Source of the DNA: JAUYLU01 sp038065675
GTDB lineage: Bacteria > Patescibacteriota > Minisyncoccia > Phycocordibacterales > VMEP01
DNA length: 15,702 nt
Assembly: GCA_038065675.1 (NCBI GenBank)
Contig: JBBTQM010000001.1
Coordinates: 1 to 15,702, forward strand
Direction: 5' to 3'
Within the stretch, counting starts at the first letter, position 1; each line of letters starts with the position of its first letter. Below the pieces are notes generated by a model, which was not told the origin of the DNA, made no database searches, and was given only the letters and a program-made list of their open reading frames with translations. Shown here one piece after another: positions 6,190 to 12,526 of the stretch. A program made the position numbers and the translations under genes.

Positions 6190-7359
6190 ATGCTAGACCT
6201 AAAAGTAATGAAGTCGGCGCTTGAACAGCTTGAGGAAGAGCGCAAAATACCAAAAGAAAAAATTATAGACGCCATAGAACAGGCTCTTGCCGCCGCCTAC
6301 AAAAAAGATTACGGGAAAAAGGGGCAAATTGTCCGTGCCAAGTTTGACCTTGATTCCGGCAAAACCGAGTTCTACCAAGTAAAAATCGTAGTTGATGAAT
6401 CTCTTGTGCGCATGGAAGAAGAAGGCGAGGAGGAGGAAAAACCGGCCGAAGGAGAGCCCATTGATGAACGCGCGAGATTCAATCCGGAACACCATATTCT
6501 CATCAATGACGCCAAAAAAATAAAAAAGGATGCCAAATTGGAAGATGAAATAATTTTCCCGCTTGAAGCCAAGGACGATTACGGGCGCATTGCCGCCCAA
6601 ACGGCCAAACAGGTTATCATTCAGCGCATCAGGGAAGCGGAACGTTCTTCCGTTATAGGCGAATTCGGCGAAAAACAAGGGACGGTTGTGTCCGGGATCG
6701 TCCAGCGCATAGACCGCGGCAATGTTTTTATGGACCTTGGGCGCACGACGGGGATACTTTCCTTTGACGAGCAAATCCCGAACGAACGCTACAGGCAAGG
6801 GGAGCGCATCCGCGCCTATCTTTATTCGGTGGAAGAAACCCCGCGCGGCGTAAACATCCGCCTTTCGCGCACCCATCCTAAATTTCTGGAAGAACTTTTC
6901 CGCCAAGAAGCGCCGGAAATCGCAAACGGCGTGGTTGAAATAAAATCAATCGCCCGCGAACCGGGCTCACGCTCAAAAATCGCCGTAATGTCGCGCGACA
7001 GCCATGTTGACCCGGTCGGCTCATGCGTTGGACAGCGCGGCGTACGCGTTACAACCGTCATGAACGAGCTATCGGGCGAAAAAATAGACATAATAGAATG
7101 GTCGGAGGACCCGAAAAAATTCGTATCCGACGCCCTATCCCCCGCCAAAGTCCTTGCCGTAACGCTTGATTTGGAATCACGCCACGCGAAAATAACAGTT
7201 TCCGAAGACCAGCAATCGCTTGCCATAGGGAAAGGCGGACAAAACGTACGCTTGGCGGCAAAATTGACCGGATACAAAATAGATATTTCTTCTTCTTCGG
7301 GAGAAAACATAGCTGAAAGCGACGGGAACACGGTTGAGGTGGAGGAAGGAAAAGAGTAA
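6190..7359 (+). CDS. nusA: Transcription elongation/antitermination factor NusA
   Basis: This 389-residue NusA binds RNA polymerase and nascent RNA to control pausing, termination and antitermination. The N-terminal RNAP-binding domain (1-150) has the typical opening LKVMKSALEQLEEERKIPKE. Inside it, residues 76-90 form an acidic insertion (EEEGEEEEKPAEGEP). The S1 domain lies at about 161-227 (GTVVSGIVQRIDRGNVFMDL), KH1 at 228-305 with GSCVGQRG (277-284), and KH2 at 320-368 with AIGKGGQN (345-352). It ends about 20 residues after KH2 in an acidic tail, without the acidic repeats found in some proteobacterial NusA proteins. ATG 6190 gives the normal N-terminus; there is no Shine-Dalgarno. The usual rimP, infB and rbfA neighbours are absent from this window. 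Confidence 0.96.
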   Translation: MLDLKVMKSALEQLEEERKIPKEKIIDAIEQALAAAYKKDYGKKGQIVRAKFDLDSGKTEFYQVKIVVDESLVRMEEEGEEEEKPAEGEPIDERARFNPEHHILINDAKKIKKDAKLEDEIIFPLEAKDDYGRIAAQTAKQVIIQRIREAERSSVIGEFGEKQGTVVSGIVQRIDRGNVFMDLGRTTGILSFDEQIPNERYRQGERIRAYLYSVEETPRGVNIRLSRTHPKFLEELFRQEAPEIANGVVEIKSIAREPGSRSKIAVMSRDSHVDPVGSCVGQRGVRVTTVMNELSGEKIDIIEWSEDPKKFVSDALSPAKVLAVTLDLESRHAKITVSEDQQSLAIGKGGQNVRLAAKLTGYKIDISSSSGENIAESDGNTVEVEEGKE

Positions 7360-7443
7360 CTTTATAACCGTACCCATCTTTTGCAAAAAACCGCGGTACG
7401 CCTTACACTGACACTATAAATCGGCTTTGCCCGCATCTTTAAC

Positions 7444-7470
7444 CAAAAACTAACAACTAAAAACTAATCC
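7444..7470 (+). repeat. AACTA-type A/C-rich tract upstream of the ppa element
   Basis: CAAAAACTAACAACTAAAAA continues with CTAATCC. It matches the unit found before nusA, clpP and, on the minus strand, rsmE. Here it lies 115 nt before the ppa start, just left of the inverted-repeat element, so that element may have inserted between an old leader and its gene. Confidence 0.5.
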
Positions 7471-7475
7471 AATGA

Positions 7476-7586
7476 ATCCTGTTAGAAGTTCACCTAAATT
7501 TATTGATTTGCTATACTTCTTACGCGAATCCGCCTGCGGCTTCTATAAATATTAAAAAATTATTAGAATTTAACTTCTAACAGGAT
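7476..7586 (+). promoter_or_regulatory. Inverted-repeat element whose right arm covers the ppa ribosome binding site and start (copy A)
   Basis: The left arm ATCCTGTTAGAAGTT (7476-7490) is the exact reverse complement of AACTTCTAACAGGAT (7572-7586), a perfect 15-bp inverted repeat separated by 81 nt. The right arm contains the Shine-Dalgarno-like CAGGA and the first two bases of the ppa ATG (7585). An RNA containing both arms would bury the start. A nearly identical arrangement lies before tig (9131-9241). It could be a translational switch or a small mobile element with terminal inverted repeats. Confidence 0.7.
7509..7517 (+). promoter_or_regulatory. Extended -10 promoter between the arms of the ppa element
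   Basis: TGCTATACT is a good extended -10 (TGn plus TATACT); the same nine bases occur before clpP. A TTCACC (7489-7494) sits 17 nt upstream as a weak -35 and overlaps the left arm. Transcripts starting here would contain only the right arm, leaving the ppa start unpaired. Confidence 0.45.
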
Positions 7587-8109
7587 GAATCTTTGGCACG
7601 ATATCAAACCCGGAACAAAAGAAAGTTTAAACGTAATAATAGAAATTCCTAAACTTTCGCGCATAAAATACGAACTGGACAAAGAAACCGGGCTTATTAT
7701 TTTTGACCGCGTCCTTTATTCGCCCATGCATTATCCGGCAAATTATGGTTTTGTGCCGCAGACGCTCTGGGAAGACGGGGACCCGCTTGATGTTTTGGTT
7801 TTGGGGCATGAGCCGCTCGTTCCGGGGTGTCTGATAAAAGTACGCCCCATAGGAGTTCTTGAAATGAACGACTCCGGGGAGGATGATGCAAAAATACTTG
7901 CCGTTCCAGAAAAAGACCCCAGATTCGGCAAAATAAATTCAATAGAAGACATAGAGCCGCATTTTCTTGACGAAACCAGACATTTTTTCCAGGTATACAA
8001 GGAATTGCAAAAGAAAAAAGTGGTTGTCGGCGAATGGATGGGGCGCGACGAGGCAATCAAAATAGCCGAAAAGTCCATGAAAGACTATGCGGAGAAAATG
8101 GCTAAATAA
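7585..8109 (+). CDS. ppa: Family I inorganic pyrophosphatase
   Basis: This 174-residue soluble enzyme hydrolyses pyrophosphate to two phosphates, pulling nucleic acid and protein synthesis forward. It has the family length and its metal-binding aspartates: EDGDPLDVLV puts Asp at 64, 66 and 69, and GEDDAK puts Asp at 100-101, equivalent to the E. coli set 65/67/70 and 102. The active-site segment SPMHYPANYGFVPQT (46-60) and DPRF (111-114) are also present. The ATG at 7585 directly follows AACAGG, one of the few starts here with a Shine-Dalgarno-like sequence, which lies inside the inverted-repeat element. No convincing terminator separates it from the next gene, which has its own TATAAT. Confidence 0.96.
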   Translation: MNLWHDIKPGTKESLNVIIEIPKLSRIKYELDKETGLIIFDRVLYSPMHYPANYGFVPQTLWEDGDPLDVLVLGHEPLVPGCLIKVRPIGVLEMNDSGEDDAKILAVPEKDPRFGKINSIEDIEPHFLDETRHFFQVYKELQKKKVVVGEWMGRDEAIKIAEKSMKDYAEKMAK

Positions 8110-8160
8110 AAGACGTTTTTAAAAATTATCAACAGGCCTCCTTGATTGTGGGTTTTGTTG

Positions 8161-8166
8161 TATAAT
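8161..8166 (+). promoter_or_regulatory. Probable -10 box for the secreted helical protein gene
   Basis: A consensus TATAAT followed by GGG lies 35 nt before the ATG at 8202. The TTGATT at 8142-8147 is only 13 nt away, too close for a standard -35, so the upstream element is unclear. Confidence 0.45.
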
Positions 8167-8201
8167 GGGAAAGTTATTATAAATAATACAAAGTTAAATA
8201 T

Positions 8202-8780
8202 ATGAAAAAACTATCAGCAAGCATCGGGATAGGAGCGATTTCGCTTCTTTTTGCGGGGATAGCGTTGGCGCAAACGAATGCCACGGTTCCTACGGCGGCA
8301 ACAAAAGCCGCGCAGGTTAAGGAACAGGCAAAAGAAAAATTAAAAAGAGCCGCCGTAAAAAAGCCGGATACGCGCCCCCTGGAAGCGGCAAAGAAAAACG
8401 CCGTGGAAAAACGAGCGCAGGGACTTGTCACAAGTTCGGAAAAAATAATCGAGAACACGGAAAGGCAAATCGTCCGCGCGGGCGAACTCATCGCCAGATT
8501 TGAAAAGAAAGGCGCGAACGTAACCGAAGCAAAAAAACACGTTGGGCTAGCGAAAGCAAAAATCGCGGAAGCAAAAACCAAGCTTGAGGAAATAAAAACC
8601 GCCGTTAAGGGAATCTCCACGGCAACAACGCCACGCGACGCAATAAAGGCGGTTCAGGACAAAGTCGCCGAACTCCGCGCTATCATTAGGGAAGGCCACG
8701 GCCATCTTGTGGAAGCAATTTCTTCCCTAAGAAACGCCGCGGGTCTCCGCACTAACGCAACAACCACTCCGGCGCAATAG
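8202..8780 (+). CDS. Secreted alpha-helical (coiled-coil) protein, function unknown
   Basis: This 192-residue protein starts with a clear signal peptide, MKKLSASIGIGAISLLFAGI then ALA|QTN. The mature part is very rich in Lys, Ala and Glu with regular heptad-like spacing (residues 35-165), for example SEKIIENTERQIVRAGELIA and AKAKIAEAKTKLEEIKTAVK. It predicts long helices and no membrane segment after the signal. The tail is Thr/Pro-rich (TNATTTPAQ). No enzyme motif is visible. Small exported helical proteins of this type are common in Patescibacteria, but their role is not known to me. It lies 41 nt before a gene for a small single-pass membrane protein, and the pair ends at a strong terminator, so they may be made together. 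Confidence 0.75.
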   Translation: MKKLSASIGIGAISLLFAGIALAQTNATVPTAATKAAQVKEQAKEKLKRAAVKKPDTRPLEAAKKNAVEKRAQGLVTSSEKIIENTERQIVRAGELIARFEKKGANVTEAKKHVGLAKAKIAEAKTKLEEIKTAVKGISTATTPRDAIKAVQDKVAELRAIIREGHGHLVEAISSLRNAAGLRTNATTTPAQ

Positions 8781-8821
8781 GACAATAAATAAATTATAAA
8801 AGTTAACCCGCAATAATTATC

Positions 8822-9046
8822 ATGGAACAAGAAACACAAGGGAAAGCGCCGCTCATTGGAGCAATTATAATAATTGTCATCATTCTGGTTGGAGGATTTT
8901 ATCTCTGGAAGAAAAGCGCCGGTACGGAACCATCCTCGTCGCAGGCCGGGACAGAAGATGTCGCCGCGCTGGAACAGGCCGCCGCCGCGCTATCAACCGA
9001 CGAACTTGATGCGGGGCTCAAGGATATAGAAACCGATCTTCAGTAA
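8822..9046 (+). CDS. Small single-pass membrane protein, function unknown
   Basis: This 74-residue protein has a short hydrophilic start (MEQETQGKAP), one strong membrane segment (LIGAIIIIVIILVGGFYLW, about 11-29), two lysines, and an acidic Ala-rich tail (AALEQAAAALSTDELDAGLK then DIETDLQ). The charge pattern suggests the tail faces outside. No Shine-Dalgarno precedes the ATG. The following terminator and the upstream secreted protein support a real two-gene unit. No family name can be given. Confidence 0.65.
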   Translation: MEQETQGKAPLIGAIIIIVIILVGGFYLWKKSAGTEPSSSQAGTEDVAALEQAAAALSTDELDAGLKDIETDLQ

Positions 9047-9058
9047 AAATAAATGTCC

Positions 9059-9101
9059 GCCAAAAAACAAACGCCCTAAAATCGGGCGTTTGTTTTTTGG
9101 C
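9059..9101 (+). terminator. Strong rho-independent terminator after the small membrane protein gene
   Basis: A perfect 18-bp inverted repeat pairs 9059-9076 with 9084-9101 around a 7-nt loop. The GC-rich inner stem is CGCCC/GGGCG, and the 3' side includes a run of six T. It is symmetric enough to work in both directions. Confidence 0.9.
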
Positions 9102-9130
9102 TCCGTAATGATAAACTCCTTGTTTATGAC

Positions 9131-9241
9131 TCCCGTTAGAAGTTCACAAAATTTATGTTATTAACAAAAGAAAGCGAGTGAACGCGCCTAACGGTTTCAT
9201 TATCAGTTTTAAAAACTTTAGAAACTAACTTCTAACAGGAT
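9131..9241 (+). promoter_or_regulatory. Inverted-repeat element whose right arm covers the tig ribosome binding site and start (copy B)
   Basis: The left arm TCCCGTTAGAAGTT (9131-9144) pairs with AACTTCTAACAGGA (9227-9240) at 13 of 14 positions, spaced by 82 nt. The right arm with its start, AACTTCTAACAGGATG, is identical to the 16 bases at ppa (7572-7587), and GTTAGAAGTTCAC is shared on the left. Between the arms the two copies differ. The tig ATG begins at 9240, inside the arm. The upstream terminator means tig needs a promoter in 9102-9226; none is convincing. Confidence 0.7.
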
Positions 9242-10247
9242 GGACGTAAAAATCAAAAAACTCCCGAAGTCGCTCATAGAAATAACCGGGGAAATACCCG
9301 CGGAAAAATTCGAAAGCGCGCGCGAACGGGCGATAAAAGAACTTTCTTCGCATGTTTCAATAGACGGCTTCCGCAAAGGAATGGCCCCGGAATCGGTATT
9401 GGAAAGAAAGCTCGGGGCAATGGCGATTCTTGAAGAAATGGCGCAAATATCTTTGGGAGAAGCGTACCCGGAAATAGTTTTAAAAAATAAACTCGACGTA
9501 ATCGGCAATCCCGAGATTTCAATCACAAAAATCGCCGCAGAAAACCCGCTTGGATTCAAAATTATAAGCGCCATAGTTCCGGGTATAGAACTCCCCGACT
9601 ATAAAACAATCGCGAAGGAAGCGGCAAAGAAAAAAGAGCCAGCCGAAGTATCCGATAAAGAAATAGATGATTTGCTTTTGGAACTGCGAAAATCCCGTTC
9701 CATCAAGGATGAAAAAAGCGGCGAACAAATAATACCGGAACTCTCCGACGAATTCGCGCGAACGCTGGGCGGTTTTGAAAACGTTTCGGCTCTTAAAGAT
9801 AAATTGCGGGAAAATATGAAAATGGAAAAAGAATACCGAGCCAAAGAAAAAGTCCGCCTATTGATGGCGGATGGCATTGCCTTAAAAACCGAGGCCGAAA
9901 TTCCGGAAATTATTTCCCTTTCCGAAACCGGAAAAATGATTTCCAGAATTAAAGACGATGTGGAGAAAATGGGCATGAAATTTGAAGATTATCTTAAAAA
10001 TATCAAAAAAACGGAGGATGAAATGGTGAAAGAATGGCTGCCGGAAGGAGAAAAACGCGCCAAAATAGAACTCGCTCTTATGAAAATAGCCGAGAAGGAA
10101 AAAATTAAACCAACCGAAGAGGAGATAGAAAAAGAAATTAAGCACGTGCTTGAGCACTATAAGGAGGCAAAAGAAGAGCGCGTGCGCGAATACGTCGCCT
10201 CACTCTTAATCAAAGAAAAAGTATTTGAGTTCTTAGAAAATCAATGA
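9240..10247 (+). CDS. tig: Trigger factor lacking the PPIase domain
   Basis: Trigger factor binds at the ribosomal exit tunnel and shields new chains. The N-terminal ribosome-binding domain is present, with the signature GFRKGMAP at residues 43-50 (FRK being the ribosome contact). The protein has 335 residues rather than about 430. After the linker (EVSDKEIDDLLLELRKSRSI, 136-155) the sequence passes directly through EQIIPELSDEFARTLGGFEN into the C-terminal helical arms, with nothing resembling the roughly 95-residue FKBP-type domain. It should keep chaperone function but not prolyl isomerase activity. Helical arm sequence continues to the end (KEEREYVASLL-like segment, then KEKVFEFLENQ). The ATG at 9240 directly follows AACAGG within the inverted-repeat element. 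Confidence 0.9.
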   Translation: MDVKIKKLPKSLIEITGEIPAEKFESARERAIKELSSHVSIDGFRKGMAPESVLERKLGAMAILEEMAQISLGEAYPEIVLKNKLDVIGNPEISITKIAAENPLGFKIISAIVPGIELPDYKTIAKEAAKKKEPAEVSDKEIDDLLLELRKSRSIKDEKSGEQIIPELSDEFARTLGGFENVSALKDKLRENMKMEKEYRAKEKVRLLMADGIALKTEAEIPEIISLSETGKMISRIKDDVEKMGMKFEDYLKNIKKTEDEMVKEWLPEGEKRAKIELALMKIAEKEKIKPTEEEIEKEIKHVLEHYKEAKEERVREYVASLLIKEKVFEFLENQ

Positions 10248-10378
10248 GTGACCGAAAGTGAGTGAATATGATTTTCTTAGTCCAGCCGTATTTTTGCCAC
10301 AATTAAAAATTAACAGCGCGTACGCCAATAAAAAATATTTGAAATATATTTGTAAAATACGGTCTGCGGTTTAGAGAA

Positions 10379-10450
10379 ACAAAAGTAATTCCTTTTTTTA
10401 ATTTATTTGTTTACTTTTGTTATTCTAGTATTTTGCAAAATACTAGAATA
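10379..10450. repeat. Nested inverted repeats with a 30-bp perfect palindrome
   Basis: ACAAAAGTAA (10379-10388) and TTACTTTTGT (10411-10420) are a perfect 10-bp inverted repeat around a T-rich 22-nt loop. Directly after it, 10421-10450 is a perfect palindrome with half-site TATTCTAGTATTTTG. This lies in the 296-bp gap between the convergent tig and 326-residue genes. It could be a terminator pair, a dimeric operator, or a recombination site. No T tail follows the palindrome on the plus strand. The rest of the gap, 10248-10378, is AT-rich and shows no gene. Confidence 0.7.
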
Positions 10451-10502
10451 TAAAATGTCTCCCGAAAAAATGCGGTGGCTTAACCAAAAATAAAACGAAA
10501 TG

Positions 10503-10525
10503 AAAACGGCCACCGAGGTGGCCGT
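10503..10525 (-). terminator. Terminator of the 326-residue minus-strand gene
   Basis: On the minus strand ACGGCCACC pairs with GGTGGCCGT in a perfect 9-bp stem, followed by TTTT and a T-rich run. It lies 18 nt past the stop of the minus-strand gene; the plus-strand side has no T tail. Confidence 0.75.
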
Positions 10526-10543
10526 AAAACACGCATTAGCGCG

Positions 10544-11524
10544 TCAGACCGGGAACTTGCCGATCTTCTGGGCAAAAGCGCCTATAACCGTTTTTTCTTC
10601 TCTGGAGAAATCGCGCGCTCCTTCCCTGCCGCGGTCATCCAAAGCCACCCTTAGGCGGGAAAACAGGTCAGACAAACTTCTTATGTTTGCCTGAAACTCG
10701 TTGACGCGATATTCGTCGCGACTGTCGTCGGGGGACAATATCGGCGTAGATTTTTCCCGTTCATTGAGTTGTTCGGCGATTTCTTTTACATGCCGTGCAA
10801 CGAAGTAATCACCTGAATTCCGCACAGTCCCCCGACCATGGTCCCTAAAAACCGAGTACTCCGTCAAGGGCGGCTGCGGCTGGACATATTGAAGCGGATC
10901 TAGGCCGTCAACAAATAACTCGGCGAATGATAAATTGCCACGCATGGTCTTGAGCCGCTCTTCCCGTTCGGCAATAGTTTTTCCGACGGTTTTAACGATG
11001 AGGGAAAGAAACTTTAGAAAAGCGAAGTGTTCAACGGCTTCCGATAGGTCGCGGTCTTCTTCCACAAATTCCCTGAGTGAATTCTTGAAATCTATCCCCC
11101 AGGGAATACTGCCGGCAATTTCGTATTTTTTGTCGGCTATCATGTCTACAAGGACACCAGCCCTCGTAAGAGGGATGTAGCATATTCCGTCAGCTTGTCC
11201 CCTGTCACTAGCGGGGTAACATCCAAGCAAGCTTAAGTCCCGGCGAAGAACGAGAAAAAAGAACCCTGCGAAGCCTGAGACCAAAAGCATTCCCCTGTCG
11301 TTTCTGATATGTTCCGGCAAATATTTTTTTTCTACCGGGGAGCCAACAATCTCATGTAGCGGCTTATCAAGCCAGGGAACCATCGGCAGGAGCAGGCAGC
11401 ACAAATGCCTGAGCGCTACCGCGCGGCTTTGCCTATCACGAAACATCCTAGCAGCTTTCTTGGCTGTGATGATGGCATTTGATACTTCGCTAATAGAGAA
11501 CGGCTGAAAAACGGGCGTACCCAT
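10544..11524 (-). CDS. Unrecognised 326-residue protein (accessory)
   Basis: I do not recognise this protein. It is mostly soluble and charged. Two hydrophobic stretches (CCLLLPMVPWL near 42-52, and MLLVSGFAGFFFLVLRRDLS near 79-98) are too broken by charges to be confident membrane helices. The middle is helical (FVEEDRDLSEAVEHFAFLKF, then KTIAEREERLKTMRGN). The C-terminus is charged and rich in Arg and Asp (NIRSLSDLFSRLRVALDDRG). Residue use is Arg-rich and Lys-poor compared with its neighbours. Its start has a consensus Shine-Dalgarno, GGAGGT followed by AAC and ATG, which the other genes here lack. It stands alone, convergent with tig and downstream of rsmE, with its own terminator. These traits suggest acquisition by transfer, but that is inference. 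Confidence 0.75.
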   Translation of the reverse strand: MGTPVFQPFSISEVSNAIITAKKAARMFRDRQSRAVALRHLCCLLLPMVPWLDKPLHEIVGSPVEKKYLPEHIRNDRGMLLVSGFAGFFFLVLRRDLSLLGCYPASDRGQADGICYIPLTRAGVLVDMIADKKYEIAGSIPWGIDFKNSLREFVEEDRDLSEAVEHFAFLKFLSLIVKTVGKTIAEREERLKTMRGNLSFAELFVDGLDPLQYVQPQPPLTEYSVFRDHGRGTVRNSGDYFVARHVKEIAEQLNEREKSTPILSPDDSRDEYRVNEFQANIRSLSDLFSRLRVALDDRGREGARDFSREEKTVIGAFAQKIGKFPV

Positions 11525-11527
11525 GTT

Positions 11528-11533
11528 ACCTCC
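11528..11533 (-). promoter_or_regulatory. Consensus Shine-Dalgarno of the 326-residue gene
   Basis: GGAGGT lies 3 nt upstream of the ATG (11524) on the minus strand. It is the only full Shine-Dalgarno I see in the window and supports this start. Just upstream are two overlapping CTATTCTAT-like direct repeats of unknown meaning. Confidence 0.7.
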
Positions 11534-11555
11534 AAAGATAGAATAGATAGAATGT

Positions 11556-11575
11556 TTAAAAAGAACTTCGTTCTT
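11556..11575 (-). terminator. Weak terminator-like hairpin downstream of rsmE
   Basis: On the minus strand AAGAAC-GAA-GTTCTT is followed by TTTAA. The stem has only 6 bp and is AT-rich. It lies 80 nt past the rsmE stop and just before the 326-residue gene, where a terminator would be expected. The rest of the 130-bp gap shows no gene. Confidence 0.4.
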
Positions 11576-11654
11576 AGCAAGGCGTACCTATACTAAGTAA
11601 ACACATACTATGGAAGAAGCTAATTCGGGTCAAGACAATAAAAAGTCTTATAAT

Positions 11655-12347
11655 TTATAGAAACAAAGCTAATGTTGTCGCGGCAATCGCGGCGGTTTCC
11701 GCGCGGAGAGTTGTTCCCCCCAAAGAAATCAGTTCCGCCACGCGTGCTTTGAAAAGTTCAATTTCTTTATCGCTCCATCCCCCTTCGGGGCCGATAAGAA
11801 TTCCAAAGGTTGAATCGGGAGCGGGCAATTGATACCTGGAAGCGCCGCGGGGGTCACACACAAAAAGAGAAAATTTATGTTCTTTGAGCGCCTCGGGCAC
11901 GGTAAGCGCCTCGTGTATCGGTGGAATTGTTGTGCGGCCGGATTGTTCAGCGGCTTCTATCGCGATTTTTCGCAAACGTAGAACATTGTATCCTTTTTTC
12001 TCGCCTCTCTCGGACAAAAGAGGAACAATATGGGAAACGCCCAGCTCCGTGGCTTTTTCCACGACCCACTCCAGCTTGTCTTTCTTGATAAGCGAAACAA
12101 AAAGCCAAAGATTTTTTCTCGGCATAATCCCCTTCTTCTTTTCTTTTATGCGCAGTACCGCATCCCCTTTACTTAAAGATTCTATTGTAGCGATGAATTC
12201 ATCTCCGCGCCCATCAAAAATAACCACCCGGTTGCCCGCCTTAAACCTAAAAACATTGCGCCATTGGTTAAGAAGAGATTTATCTTCTATAACTTCAATT
12301 TCTCCGGAAATTTTACGACCAGGAATGAAAAATCGGTGGAGACGCAT
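11655..12347 (-). CDS. rsmE: 16S rRNA m3U1498 methyltransferase RsmE
   Basis: RsmE methylates N3 of uridine 1498 in 16S rRNA near the decoding site, using S-adenosylmethionine. The 230-residue length is close to the family norm. An N-terminal PUA-like domain (MRLHRFFIPGR..., 1-70) precedes a SPOUT knotted domain. Family motifs are EKATELGV (97-104), EAAEQSGR (131-138), IGPEGGW (185-191) and the knot motif LGGTTLRAETA (209-219). The start at 12347 gives the standard N-terminus. It has no Shine-Dalgarno; the leader on the minus strand is a row of AACTA-like units. It diverges from clpP. No close partner gene is visible downstream. Confidence 0.95.
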   Translation of the reverse strand: MRLHRFFIPGRKISGEIEVIEDKSLLNQWRNVFRFKAGNRVVIFDGRGDEFIATIESLSKGDAVLRIKEKKKGIMPRKNLWLFVSLIKKDKLEWVVEKATELGVSHIVPLLSERGEKKGYNVLRLRKIAIEAAEQSGRTTIPPIHEALTVPEALKEHKFSLFVCDPRGASRYQLPAPDSTFGILIGPEGGWSDKEIELFKARVAELISLGGTTLRAETAAIAATTLALFL

Positions 12348-12350
12348 AAA

Positions 12351-12390
12351 ATCAGTTTATAGTTTATAGTTGGTAGTTGATAGTATTAAT
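12351..12390 (-). promoter_or_regulatory. AACTA-type A/C-rich leader of rsmE, no Shine-Dalgarno
   Basis: Read on the minus strand this is ACTATCAACTACCAACTATA followed by AACTATAAACTGATTTT and the ATG. One G occurs in almost 40 nt. It is the same pattern as before nusA and clpP. Confidence 0.5.
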
Positions 12391-12456
12391 TAAAAATACC
12401 ATAAAACTGTAAAAATCAGGCATTAAACATGCACCGGATGCAAAAATATAATTTTC

Positions 12457-12465
12457 TGCTATACT
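12457..12465 (+). promoter_or_regulatory. Extended -10 promoter of clpP
   Basis: TGCTATACT is an extended -10 identical to that upstream of ppa. CTATAC (12459-12464) and GTATAG (12473-12478) form an inverted repeat across the expected transcription start, which might bind a regulator. The leader would be about 55 nt. No good -35 is present. Confidence 0.5.
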
Positions 12466-12497
12466 TTCCCCCGTATAGAGTTTGGTATCACATTTAC

Positions 12498-12526
12498 TAA
12501 AAATTAAAAACTGACAACTAAAAACT
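12498..12526 (+). promoter_or_regulatory. AACTA-type A/C-rich leader of clpP, no Shine-Dalgarno
   Basis: AAAAACTGACAACTAAAAAC followed by T runs straight into the ATG at 12527. There is one G in the last 29 nt, and no purine-rich ribosome binding site. Confidence 0.5.

Noticed and set aside
6199..6906. 235-codon minus-strand frame inside nusA
   Set aside because: It is a shadow of nusA with low-complexity Phe/Arg-rich sequence and no start signals; the sense frame is a clear NusA.
7367..7401. CGTACC...GGTACG inverted repeat after nusA as a terminator
   Set aside because: The stem is short with a loop of about 20 nt and has no T run after it.
7476..7586. Known metabolite riboswitch before ppa
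   Set aside because: The region has a simple long-range inverted repeat and none of the conserved cores I know for riboswitch classes; the repeat copy before tig, a functionally unrelated gene, argues against ligand sensing.
10500..10694. 64-codon plus-strand frame over the terminator and end of the 326-residue gene
   Set aside because: It includes the terminator stem, is antisense to a longer open frame with a strong Shine-Dalgarno, and looks like neither a leader peptide nor an antitoxin.
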